Positions 1 through 7,896 of a stretch of 33,016 nt of DNA are shown in pieces. Both the position numbers and the translations under genes were made by a program. The notes beneath the pieces are model-generated. The model was not told where the DNA came from and did not search any database. It saw nothing but the letters and a program-made list of their open reading frames with translations. This DNA comes from Acidobacteriota bacterium (GTDB lineage Bacteria > Acidobacteriota > Terriglobia > Acidiferrales > UBA7541): assembly GCA_003166795.1 (NCBI GenBank), contig PMUS01000064.1, positions 1 through 33,016 of the forward strand, in the 5' to 3' direction. The stretch's first letter is position 1; every line of letters begins with the position of its first letter.

Positions 1-441
1 GCCAGCCTGCAGCAGATCAAGCTGGACGTGGACCGGTTCGAGAGCGAAAAGAGCGTCCTGCAGCAGCGAATTGACGTGATTGAAACTCTGCAGCGAAATC
101 GCAGTGGTGCGCAGGACATGCTCCAGATGGTTGCGAACACCGTGGTCCGAATCGACGCGCTCTGGCTCACGTCCCTGGATAAGAAGGGCGATTCGATCGA
201 ACTGCAGGGCGAAGCTGGGTCAATCAACGCGGTCGCTAATTTCATCACCGAACTGAAGAAGTCGGGATATTTCGACCAAGTTGAAATCAAGAGCGCCAAG
301 GAAAACGACCTTTTGCCGGGCGTCGAGACTTACGGATTCACGATGACCGTCAGCGTGGTTCCTCCGACAGGCGGTCCGGCGAAGGCTGAAGCTGTTGGAA
401 CCCCGCAATCCCCGCAACCTGCGGCCAAGGGAAGGAGCTAG
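1..441 (+). CDS. pilN: Type IV pilus inner-membrane alignment protein PilN (5' truncated by window)
   Basis: The reading frame is open from base 1, so the start and the N-terminal membrane segment lie outside the window. The visible 146 residues begin with a heptad-like coiled-coil stretch (first about 40 residues). They continue into the PilN ferredoxin-like fold, with the signature around LWLTSLDKKGDSIEL and later FITELKKSGYFDQVEI. The last 25 residues are a Pro/Ala-rich tail. In the family, PilN pairs with PilO as a periplasmic heterodimer that links cytoplasmic PilM to PilP and the PilQ secretin. The stop is 2 nt before pilO, and the order N-O-P-Q follows directly, which makes the call firm despite low sequence conservation. 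The GTG at base 28 is internal and should not be taken as the start. Confidence 0.9.
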   Translation, partial: ASLQQIKLDVDRFESEKSVLQQRIDVIETLQRNRSGAQDMLQMVANTVVRIDALWLTSLDKKGDSIELQGEAGSINAVANFITELKKSGYFDQVEIKSAKENDLLPGVETYGFTMTVSVVPPTGGPAKAEAVGTPQSPQPAAKGRS

Positions 442-443
442 CC

Positions 444-1076
444 ATGGCAACCGCGTTCCGAGATTGGCCCTGGCCCCTACAGGCGCTCTTCTATGTGGGA
501 TTGACGATCGTACTGGTTCTGTTGGGATTTTATGTGCCGGGCTTGCCGCTGACTTCTGTTCGGACGCAGCTTGAGGCCGCGCAGGCCGAAGTCAAGCCGC
601 TCGAGTCGGATGTCCAGAATCTCCGAGTTTACAAACAGCGACGCGCCGAATTGCAGACGGAAATGGATGCGCTGCAGAAGCAGCTTGCAACTCTGCAAAC
701 GATTGTTCCCGAGGAGAAGGAGACCGATCAGTTTATCCTGATGGTCCAACGCGCCGCGATCACCTCCGGCGTGGCGATCCGTTCCTTGACGGCCAGCCCG
801 ATCGCGCAGAAGCCCTACTATTTTGAAATGCCGTTCGCAATCGAGGCCGACGGACCTTATTACTCGGTTCTCGACTTCTTCTCGCGGCTCGGCCGGCTGT
901 CGCGGATCATCAACGTCGGCGACCTGAAGCTGTCGTCGCTTAACGCGAGTGGCTCGAAGTTCCATATGGCGGCTGGATCGAGTGTAAACGGCACGTTCAC
1001 GATCACCACTTTCTTCACGAATTCGGCGGAACAGAATGCAGCCGCAGGTTCGGCTGCAGCGCCGGCGAAAAAGTAG
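444..1076 (+). CDS. pilO: Type IV pilus inner-membrane alignment protein PilO
   Basis: 210 residues. A short cytoplasmic N-terminus is followed by one membrane segment (about residues 11-32), a coiled coil (about 40-88), and a periplasmic domain of about 100 residues with the PilO pattern (IVPEEKETDQFILMVQRAA, then the PYYSVLDFFSRLGRLSRII region). The C-terminus is Ala-rich. PilO forms the PilN-PilO heterodimer that positions the pilus motor relative to the outer-membrane secretin. The ATG lies 2 nt after the pilN stop and a purine-rich GGAAGGAG stretch sits just upstream, so start choice and translational coupling are well supported. Sequence identity in this family is low; order and topology carry the assignment. 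Confidence 0.9.
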   Translation: MATAFRDWPWPLQALFYVGLTIVLVLLGFYVPGLPLTSVRTQLEAAQAEVKPLESDVQNLRVYKQRRAELQTEMDALQKQLATLQTIVPEEKETDQFILMVQRAAITSGVAIRSLTASPIAQKPYYFEMPFAIEADGPYYSVLDFFSRLGRLSRIINVGDLKLSSLNASGSKFHMAAGSSVNGTFTITTFFTNSAEQNAAAGSAAAPAKK

Positions 1077-1086
1077 GGCGACGACG

Positions 1087-1665
1087 ATGAAAATGGCAAA
1101 CACATCCGCAAAGCTGGTCGCAGTGCTGGCCCTGGCGCTTCCGTTGGCGACCGGCGTGTGGGCGCAGGACGCGCCCGCTCCCGCGCCCGCCATGGCCATG
1201 AAAGCCCAGAGCCCCAAACCTGCCAAGCCGCATAAGGTTACTAAGGGGACGCAGCACGCCAAATCCGCCGCAGCCGCAAAAGCGGCGGCCAGTGGGGCGG
1301 ACGCTGCGGCAGCGCCTGCAGGCGGCAAGATCGAAGCGACCGGCAAACGCGATCCGTTTGCTCCGCTGATTAACGACAAAAAAGATACTGGCCAGCACCT
1401 GCCTCCGGGCAAGGCTGGCTTGGTAATCGCCACGGTGCGCGTGGATGGCGCCGTGCGTTCGGGGAACTCAATGATCGCGGTGGTTTCCAATCCGGAGCAG
1501 AGCGTTTACTTCATCCGGGAGGGCGACCGCCTGTATGACGGAGATGTGGAAAAGATTGGTCTGGACGGGGTCACGTTCAAAGAGAATTCGAAGGACGCCT
1601 TCGGTAAACCGGTCGAGCGCATGGTGACGAAGCGAATCTACGCGAGTGCAGGAGAGCAGCAATGA
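1087..1665 (+). CDS. pilP: Type IV pilus assembly protein PilP
   Basis: 192 residues from the ATG at 1087. The frame is open further upstream to 1036, but that extension lies inside pilO and precedes an obvious signal peptide, so 1087 is preferred. Residues 1-26 form a signal peptide (basic start, LVAVLALALPLATG core, AQ-D cleavage region). Residues 27-85 are a Lys/Ala/Pro-rich linker. The KRDPFAPLI motif (about 88-96) marks the start of the PilP beta domain that binds the N0 domain of PilQ. Unlike the Pseudomonas and Neisseria homologues, which are lipoproteins, the protein contains no cysteine at all, so no lipid anchor is possible. The stop overlaps the pilQ start (ATGA). Confidence 0.9.
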   Translation: MKMANTSAKLVAVLALALPLATGVWAQDAPAPAPAMAMKAQSPKPAKPHKVTKGTQHAKSAAAAKAAASGADAAAAPAGGKIEATGKRDPFAPLINDKKDTGQHLPPGKAGLVIATVRVDGAVRSGNSMIAVVSNPEQSVYFIREGDRLYDGDVEKIGLDGVTFKENSKDAFGKPVERMVTKRIYASAGEQQ

Positions 1666-4109
1666 GGATCCTATGGAGGGCGTTGGGACTGGGCGCGCTG
1701 CTGGCGGCCGGTCTAATTTGGACAAATGGAGCACTCCGGGCGAGTGACGCGCCGGTGGTGCACGTGAAGGCGGAGGTCAATGACGGCGCTGTCCGCTTGC
1801 AAGCGGATGCCAATGCGCCATTCGAATACACGACCTATCGCCCCAGCGAGAGCCTCTACGTGCTCGACCTGACCGGCGTATCCGCCGGAGATCCAGCGGG
1901 CGCGCGAGTGGTCGCCTCGGATCTGGTGAAAAGCTATCGCTTGATCACGTATTCCTCGGGAGCCAAGCCAGTAGTCCGGCTGGAAATTCTGCTTGCCCAG
2001 GGCCTTGAGCCGAAGCTCGAGCGCCAGGGCAACGAAGACCTCACGCTATTGGTCTCGCGTGCGGCCATCGGAGCCTCGGCTGTCAGCTCCGCGCCGGCGC
2101 CTGCGAAGGCGACTTTGGTGCCCGCATCTGCCAAGGCCTCTGACATGACTCTCTCGACGCATCAGGCAATTAGCCAGGTGCATCTCGAACAGAACGGCAC
2201 CTCGACCGAAGTCAGCATTTCCGGCTCGGGTCCGCTGACCTATCACTCCATTCATTTGCAGAATCCCGATCGGCTGGTCCTGGACTTCGCGGGTTCGCAT
2301 CTGACGACCACCGAGAAGCAGATCGCCAGCAACCTCGATCCAGTGCGGGAAATCCGCCTGGCTCAATTCACGCCAGAGGTCTCGCGAGTCGTAATTGATC
2401 TTCGCGAACCCGCCCGCTACAGCATCAAGGGCGAAGGCAGCACAGTCACGGTTTCATTCGAGGGAAAGACCGCAACCGGCACAGAGTCGTCCGCCGATTC
2501 CGCCTCGACGGCAACCACCAAGTCTGATTCGACTGTTGCCACGGATGACGCTGCTTCCACGAAGCCCGCCGAAATTCCGGCGCCGGCTTCGGTATTGCCA
2601 GCGGCTATGACGCAAACTTCATCTGCCTTGGCAACTCCTGTGTCCGTCCAGCCACTTCAGCAGGAAACCGTGGCTCCGGCGCGAGCAGCGATTGAAACCG
2701 CTTCGAATGCCGCGGCAGTTCCCGCCTCGAGTCCAGTCGCCGCGCCGGCACCGATGCCCGCGGAATCCGCCATGGCGGCGTCTGCGCCGATGGCTCAGAC
2801 CCCTGGAACATCATCTGTAGCCCCGGCAGGAAAGTATTCGGGTGAGCCGATTTCGGTGAACCTGAAAGATGTGGACCTGCGCGACTTCTTCCGTCTGATC
2901 CACGAAATCAGCGGCCTCAACGTCGTCGTGGATCCCGGCGTGAAGGGCAATCTGACGATCGTGCTGGATGATGTGCCGTGGGATCAGGCGCTCGATATCG
3001 TGCTGAAGAACAACGATCTCGACAAGCAACTCGACGGAAACGTGCTCCGCCTGGCAACGAAAGAAACCCTTAGGAAGGAAGCGGACGAGAATCGCGACCT
3101 GGCAAAGGCTGTGGCCGAGTCGGCGGAAGTCGTAACTACAACGCGCGTCCTCAGCTACGCAAAGGCAACCGCCCTGGCGACAACGCTCAAGAAATTCCTC
3201 TCGTCTCGCGGAGACATCATCGCGGACGACCGCTCGAACACACTGATCATCCGCGACATTCCGAGCACGCTTCCGGTGATGGACAATTTGATCCGGCAGC
3301 TTGACCGGAAATCGCAACAGGTGGAAATCGAAGCCCGTGTGGTGGCCGCGAACCGGTCGTTCTCGCGCGAAATCGGCACCCAGTTCGGATTTGCGGGAGC
3401 TAATCCTAGCCGCAGCAACGTTATCGGAGGAACCGGAAGCGTCGGAACCAGCCCGATCACACGTCCCGGCAGTCCTTTCCCCCAACCGCCAATTGTGGTG
3501 AATAGCGGCAGCGGCAGCACCAGTGGAGCGTCTATGCCGCTCGTGTCAAACCTGCCAGCTACTGTGCCGACCAGCGGTATTGAGTACGCCTTCTCGTCCG
3601 CAAACTTCGCCCTGGATATGATCATCACGGCGGCGGAGGAGCGCGGCGTCGGCAAACTGCTCTCGAAGCCTAAGGTGATTACGCAGAATAACGAAAAGGC
3701 GACCGTGAAGCAGGGAACCAAGATTCCCGTTCAGACGATCGTCAACAACACGGTATCGGTCCAGTTCGTGGACGCCGTCCTCGAGCTCGACGTGACACCG
3801 CAGATCACTGCGGACGGCACGGTCTACATGGACGTGACGGTTGAAAACGACCAGATTGACGGCTCGATCCCCCGAGTTCAGGGAATTCCAGCCATCGATA
3901 CCCAGGCAGCCGAAACCAAGGTCACGGTGAACGACGGTGCGACCGTGGTGATCGGCGGCATCATCGTTACGCAGCAGACGACGGACATCCAACAGGTGCC
4001 GTTCGTCGGCAGCGTGCCGATCCTGGGCAACCTGTTCAAGCACACGACCGTCAAGTCCACCTCACAGGAGCTATTGTTCTTCCTGACGCCTCGCATTCTG
4101 CCTAGCTAG
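1662..4109 (+). CDS. pilQ: Type IV pilus outer-membrane secretin PilQ
   Basis: 815 residues. Signal peptide about 1-27. Two AMIN peptidoglycan-binding domains (about 34-132 and 172-268) are each recognisable by the RLVLDF/LYVLDL plus RVVIDL-type strands. A linker rich in Ala, Pro, Ser and Thr spans about 270-392. The secretin N0/STN domain is at about 395-465 (ISVNLKDVDLRDFFRLI), the N1 domain at about 492-560, and the secretin barrel at about 640-812 (LLSKPKVITQNNEKA; VPILGNLFKHT; ELLFFLTPRIL). A Gly/Ser-rich insertion (about 578-637) lies within the core. It forms the outer-membrane gate through which the pilus exits and contacts PilP in the periplasm. The start overlaps the pilP stop by 4 nt, so the two are translationally coupled. 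Confidence 0.97.
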   Translation: MRILWRALGLGALLAAGLIWTNGALRASDAPVVHVKAEVNDGAVRLQADANAPFEYTTYRPSESLYVLDLTGVSAGDPAGARVVASDLVKSYRLITYSSGAKPVVRLEILLAQGLEPKLERQGNEDLTLLVSRAAIGASAVSSAPAPAKATLVPASAKASDMTLSTHQAISQVHLEQNGTSTEVSISGSGPLTYHSIHLQNPDRLVLDFAGSHLTTTEKQIASNLDPVREIRLAQFTPEVSRVVIDLREPARYSIKGEGSTVTVSFEGKTATGTESSADSASTATTKSDSTVATDDAASTKPAEIPAPASVLPAAMTQTSSALATPVSVQPLQQETVAPARAAIETASNAAAVPASSPVAAPAPMPAESAMAASAPMAQTPGTSSVAPAGKYSGEPISVNLKDVDLRDFFRLIHEISGLNVVVDPGVKGNLTIVLDDVPWDQALDIVLKNNDLDKQLDGNVLRLATKETLRKEADENRDLAKAVAESAEVVTTTRVLSYAKATALATTLKKFLSSRGDIIADDRSNTLIIRDIPSTLPVMDNLIRQLDRKSQQVEIEARVVAANRSFSREIGTQFGFAGANPSRSNVIGGTGSVGTSPITRPGSPFPQPPIVVNSGSGSTSGASMPLVSNLPATVPTSGIEYAFSSANFALDMIITAAEERGVGKLLSKPKVITQNNEKATVKQGTKIPVQTIVNNTVSVQFVDAVLELDVTPQITADGTVYMDVTVENDQIDGSIPRVQGIPAIDTQAAETKVTVNDGATVVIGGIIVTQQTTDIQQVPFVGSVPILGNLFKHTTVKSTSQELLFFLTPRILPS

Positions 4110-4126
4110 CATGTAGTCTGGCAGAC

Positions 4127-5242
4127 GTGGCGACAGAGTCGGGAAAGCGAAACCTCAGCCGGAGCGGGCCCGCAGCAAGATTGGGCCGGCTCCGGCTTTC
4201 CTTTTCCAGCCTGGAAATGGACGCCGTTCTGGTGACGCATCTTCCTAACATTCAGTATCTTTGTGGATTCACCGGGAGTGCCGGCATGCTACTGGTGGAT
4301 TCGTCCTCGGCGGTACTTTTCACGGACAGCCGGTATACACTTCAGGCGCGGGAAGAGGTGTCTGGCGCACGCGTGCAGATCTGCAAGCACGGGCTGCTCC
4401 GTGCCGCGGCTGAGGCTCTGCGGGCCCGCAAAGGGCGCTCCCGGGTCGGCTATTCCGCGGGTCAGGTCACGGTGGCCCAGAAACAAGCGCTCGAAGCTGG
4501 ATCGGGAACCGGGGTGCGGTGGACGAATGACGGGGGCGCGGTCGAAAAGCTTCGGGCAGTCAAGGACGCTGCCGAACTGAGCGCGATTCAGGAGGCAGCG
4601 GACATCATCAGTGCGGTGTTTCGACGAGCGCTTCGCGGAATTGGCCCGGGAGTTACGGAATTGGCGGTCGCGGCCGAAATCGAGCACGACATCAAGCGCC
4701 GGGGAGGATCGGGACCGTCGTTTGAGACCATCGTCGCTTCCGGAGCGCGCTCCGCCTGGGCGCATGCTCGACCGACCTCCAAACCACTCAGGAAAAACGA
4801 ATTGGTCGTCTTGGACCACGGTGCTATACTCCGCGGCTATTGCAGCGACATGACCCGCACGGTCCACCTGGGGAAGGCGTCGCGCAAGGTTCGGAGCCTC
4901 TATAACGCGGTTCTGGAGGCGCAGGAAGCGGGCAAGCAAGCCATACGCCCGGGAGTGCCCGCCGGCGATGTCGATCGGGCGGCACGAAACGCGCTGAAGC
5001 GGGCAAAGCTAGACCGTTATTTCACCCACAGTACGGGCCACGGATTAGGTCTGGAAGTGCATGAAATGCCCCGGCTAGGCAAGGGCGATCAGACGACTCT
5101 CCAGCAGGGGATGGTCCTCACTGTGGAACCGGGCGTTTATCTGGAAGGGCTTGGGGGCATCCGCATTGAGGACGACGTGGTTGTCACCGAAAAAGGCGCC
5201 GTTGATCTGACGACCGCGCCCCGGGACTTTCTCGAGTTATAA
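4127..5242 (+). CDS. pepQ: M24-family metallopeptidase, Xaa-Pro aminopeptidase/dipeptidase type
   Basis: 371 residues with a GTG start 17 nt after pilQ. No clear ribosome site is visible, but later Met codons would cut the creatinase-like N-domain (LVTHLPNIQYLCGFTGS, about 35-51). The C-terminal pita-bread domain has all five metal ligands of the family: D230, D241 (LDHGAILRGYCSDMTRT), H305 (STGHGLGLEVHE), E334 (TVEPGVYL) and E348 (GIRIEDD). The expected activity is dinuclear-metal hydrolysis of an X-Pro bond in short peptides in the cytoplasm. Whether it is an aminopeptidase or a prolidase cannot be told from sequence, so the symbol is tentative. The next gene, accB, begins at the base after the stop; an M24 peptidase near accBC is also seen in Firmicutes (yqhT region). 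Confidence 0.88.
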   Translation: MATESGKRNLSRSGPAARLGRLRLSFSSLEMDAVLVTHLPNIQYLCGFTGSAGMLLVDSSSAVLFTDSRYTLQAREEVSGARVQICKHGLLRAAAEALRARKGRSRVGYSAGQVTVAQKQALEAGSGTGVRWTNDGGAVEKLRAVKDAAELSAIQEAADIISAVFRRALRGIGPGVTELAVAAEIEHDIKRRGGSGPSFETIVASGARSAWAHARPTSKPLRKNELVVLDHGAILRGYCSDMTRTVHLGKASRKVRSLYNAVLEAQEAGKQAIRPGVPAGDVDRAARNALKRAKLDRYFTHSTGHGLGLEVHEMPRLGKGDQTTLQQGMVLTVEPGVYLEGLGGIRIEDDVVVTEKGAVDLTTAPRDFLEL

Positions 5243-5761
5243 ATGGCGAAAAAACCGAAGACCAAAGCATCCGGCGGAACGGAAGCCGGTGGCGTGGACT
5301 TGGTGGAAGTCGAACGGCTGCTTGCATTCATGGAGAAGCACGGGCTGGAAGAGTTTGAATATGCCCGAGGCGGAATGCACATCCGCCTGAAAAAGCCTTC
5401 GGCGCACGCTCCCCGGGTAACTAGAGCGTGGGACGCACCTCCGCCAGAGCACGGACCCGCTCCGGAAATTCCGCGCCCAGCGAGTCATACAACAGCGGCA
5501 CCGGCGACCGACGTTCACGTGATCAAGTCTCCCATCGTCGGCACCTTTTATGCCTCGCCGAGTCCTAATGCGGACGCATTCGTCGCGGTGGGAGCGAAAG
5601 TGGAGCTTGGCCAGGTGCTTTGCATCATCGAGGCCATGAAGCTGATGAATGAGATTGAGTCGGACGTGGCCGGCGAGGTCGTGCAAATATTTGTGGAGAA
5701 CGGCAAGCCCGTGGAGTACGGCGAGCCGCTGTTCGGCATCCGGGCGCGCGGCAAGAAATAG
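5243..5761 (+). CDS. accB: Biotin carboxyl carrier protein of acetyl-CoA carboxylase
   Basis: 172 residues. An N-terminal segment (about 18-52) is typical of AccB, followed by a Pro/Ala-rich mobile linker (about 52-90) and the biotinyl domain (about 91-168). The biotinylation motif EAMKLMNE places the modified lysine at K133. The thumb-like segment [15 protein letters not shown] precedes it. Covalently bound biotin shuttles carboxyl groups from AccC to the AccAD carboxyltransferase, the first committed step of fatty-acid synthesis. The ATG immediately follows the TAA of the peptidase gene, implying one transcript. Length matches the family (about 155-180 residues). Confidence 0.97.
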   Translation: MAKKPKTKASGGTEAGGVDLVEVERLLAFMEKHGLEEFEYARGGMHIRLKKPSAHAPRVTRAWDAPPPEHGPAPEIPRPASHTTAAPATDVHVIKSPIVGTFYASPSPNADAFVAVGAKVELGQVLCIIEAMKLMNEIESDVAGEVVQIFVENGKPVEYGEPLFGIRARGKK

Positions 5762-5835
5762 CTTTTCAATGCGGGCCGTTCGAACGAGTTGAATTCCAGC
5801 TGCCCCTGCTGCATGCGGATCGAGCCCCAAACGCC

Positions 5836-7185
5836 ATGTTTCGAAAAATTCTGGTAGCCAATCGCGGCGAAATCGCACTCCGCGTCCTCTCCGCCTGCAA
5901 GGAACTCGACATTCGGACGGTCGCCGTTTATTCGGAGGCGGATCGCCACGCCCTTCACGTGCGCTTTGCCGACGAAGCCATCTGCATCGGGCCGCCGCGC
6001 AGCGCCGATAGCTACTTGAATATTCCGCAGGTAATCAGCGCCGCTGAAATAGCGAACGTGGACGCCATCCACCCCGGCTACGGATTCCTTTCGGAAAACG
6101 CGAATTTTGCCGAGGTATGTGAAGCTTCGCACATCACGTTCATCGGACCATCGCCGGCGCTGATTCGAATGATGGGCGAAAAGGACCGCGCGCGCGTTGA
6201 GATGGCGGCCGCGGGCTTGCCGATCATTCCGGGAAGCGAGGGCGCCGTTCCGGACGAGGACGCCGCTAAAAGAGTCGCGGCCGAAATCGGGCTCCCGCTC
6301 ATGATCAAGGCAGTCGAAGGAGGCGGCGGGCGCGGGATGCGCATGGTGCGAACCAAACGCGAGCTGATCCCCGCGTTTCAAACCGCGCGCACCGAGGCGC
6401 TGCAGGCCTTCGGCAGCGCGAGCGTGTACATGGAAAAATTGATTGAGCGCCCGCGGCACATTGAGTTTCAGGTGCTGGGAGACAAGCATGGCAGCGTGAT
6501 CCATCTGGGCGAGCGCGAATGTTCGCTCCAGCGCCGCCATCAGAAGGTCCTTGAGGAATCCCCCTCGACCGCTCTCGATCCGGCGACTCGCGAGCGCATC
6601 GGAAAACAGGTCGTCGAGGCCCTGCGCAAGGTCGGCTACTCAAACGCCGGCACGGTGGAATTCCTGCGGGATGCATCGGGGAATTTGTATTTCATCGAAA
6701 TGAACGCGCGCATTCAGGTGGAGCATCCAGTGACTGAGATGGTCACGCAGGTGGACCTGGTGAAGGCGCAGATTCGCATCGCGGCGGGACAGCGCCTCGA
6801 AGACGCCGTTGGCCCATTCACGTTCCGCGGCCACGCCATCGAGTGCCGCATCAATGCCGAGGATCCGGAAACGTTTGTTCCTTCACCTGGGCGCATCACG
6901 GCGTTCCGCGTTCCCGGTGGACCGGGGATTCGCGTGGATACCGCCGTGTACGCCGATGCCGTTGTGCCGCCCTACTACGATTCGCTGGTGGCGAAGCTTG
7001 TAGCTCATGGGCGCGATCGCGCGGAAGCCATTGCGCGAATGCACGGCGCGCTCGACGGGTTCGTCGTCGAGGGGATCAAGACCACCATCCCGCTCCACAA
7101 GCGCATTCTCGCCGAGCCCGATTTCATCGCCGGAAAATTTGACACTCACTTTCTCGACCACCTGACCGGGGCGAAAGAGAAGTAG
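5836..7185 (+). CDS. accC: Biotin carboxylase subunit of acetyl-CoA carboxylase
   Basis: 449 residues, the standard length. An N-terminal pre-ATP-grasp fold ([15 protein letters not shown]) is followed by an ATP-grasp domain with the glycine-rich loop [10 protein letters not shown] (about 161-170). Catalytic and ATP/Mg residues align with the E. coli enzyme: K116, K158, H208, E275, E288, N290 and R292 ([13 protein letters not shown]). It carboxylates biotin on AccB using ATP and bicarbonate. It lies 74 nt downstream of accB, the usual accBC pair. accA and accD are not in this window, so the carboxyltransferase is encoded elsewhere. The single-domain length rules out a pyruvate or propionyl-CoA carboxylase fusion. 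Confidence 0.97.
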   Translation: MFRKILVANRGEIALRVLSACKELDIRTVAVYSEADRHALHVRFADEAICIGPPRSADSYLNIPQVISAAEIANVDAIHPGYGFLSENANFAEVCEASHITFIGPSPALIRMMGEKDRARVEMAAAGLPIIPGSEGAVPDEDAAKRVAAEIGLPLMIKAVEGGGGRGMRMVRTKRELIPAFQTARTEALQAFGSASVYMEKLIERPRHIEFQVLGDKHGSVIHLGERECSLQRRHQKVLEESPSTALDPATRERIGKQVVEALRKVGYSNAGTVEFLRDASGNLYFIEMNARIQVEHPVTEMVTQVDLVKAQIRIAAGQRLEDAVGPFTFRGHAIECRINAEDPETFVPSPGRITAFRVPGGPGIRVDTAVYADAVVPPYYDSLVAKLVAHGRDRAEAIARMHGALDGFVVEGIKTTIPLHKRILAEPDFIAGKFDTHFLDHLTGAKEK

Positions 7186-7239
7186 CATCCTCTCGCGAAA
7201 GCTGGTTCATCCTTGGATTGCATCCTTCGGAGGCGATCA

Positions 7240-7854
7240 TTGTTCCCAGCGCTCTACGCCATCCTCGACCCTGATATTTCGCCGGCACGTCTGCCCGTTC
7301 TGGCCGCCACATTGGCTGATGCGGGCGTGCAATTGATGCAGCTGCGCGACAAGCGCGGTTCCGCAGCGGGAATTTACTCCCAAGCGAAGGAGCTGCAGGC
7401 GCTCCTGTCGCCGCGTGGAGTGCGATTCATCGTCAACGACCGGCCGGATATCGCCGCCATGATTGGAGCGGACGGCGTCCACGTGGGTCAGGAAGACCTT
7501 CCCCCGGAGGAAGCCCGGCGAATCTGCGGAGCCTCTCGCTGGGTAGGCGTTTCGACACACAATCTGGAGCAATTGCGCGAGGCCAACCTCACTTCGGTGG
7601 ACTATATTGCCGTGGGGCCTATCTTTCCGACGGGCACGAAGGAGAACCCCGACCCGGTGGTCGGCATCGAATTTCTTCGCGCGGCGCGTCAACTAACGCG
7701 GAAACCGCTTGTGGCCATAGGCGGCATCACTATAGAGTCAGCCGCGGACGTGTTCGGCGCGGGTGCGGATTCGGTGGCGATTATTCGCGATCTTCTTGCC
7801 GCGCCCGATCCGGCGTCGCGCGCGAAGGAATATCTAGCCATTTCGGAACGCTAG
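7240..7854 (+). CDS. thiE: Thiamine-phosphate synthase
   Basis: 204 residues from a TTG at 7240. A strong ribosome site, GGAGG at 7229-7233, sits 6 nt before this TTG; the in-frame TTG at 7213 has none and would add nine atypical residues. TIM-barrel motifs of ThiE are present: LMQLRDKR (pyrophosphate binding), VNDRPDIA, GADGVHVGQEDLP, VGVSTHN, YIAVGPIFPTGTKEN and VAIGGI. The enzyme joins hydroxymethylpyrimidine pyrophosphate and thiazole phosphate carboxylate to give thiamine phosphate. TenI, a close paralogue, lacks synthase activity, but the intact phosphate-binding loops favour ThiE. No other thiamine gene or TPP riboswitch is visible nearby. Confidence 0.93.
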   Translation: MFPALYAILDPDISPARLPVLAATLADAGVQLMQLRDKRGSAAGIYSQAKELQALLSPRGVRFIVNDRPDIAAMIGADGVHVGQEDLPPEEARRICGASRWVGVSTHNLEQLREANLTSVDYIAVGPIFPTGTKENPDPVVGIEFLRAARQLTRKPLVAIGGITIESAADVFGAGADSVAIIRDLLAAPDPASRAKEYLAISER

Positions 7855-7896
7855 CGAGCACGGCACGATTAGGCTCCACACCAGTTAACAGTGCAA

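Noticed and set aside
477-1490. 337-codon open frame on the minus strand opposite pilO and pilP
   Set aside because: Low-complexity Arg/Ala-rich product without motifs; it is antisense to two well-supported genes in GC-rich DNA.
2811-3485. 224-codon minus-strand frame opposite pilQ
   Set aside because: Composition is that of a GC-rich shadow frame; pilQ on the other strand is unambiguous across this region.
5548-6540. 330-codon minus-strand frame opposite accB and accC
   Set aside because: No recognisable motif, and it crosses two strongly conserved genes.
7855-7896. TPP riboswitch linked to thiE
   Set aside because: Neither the region before thiE (7186-7239) nor after it is long enough or shows conserved THI-box bases.
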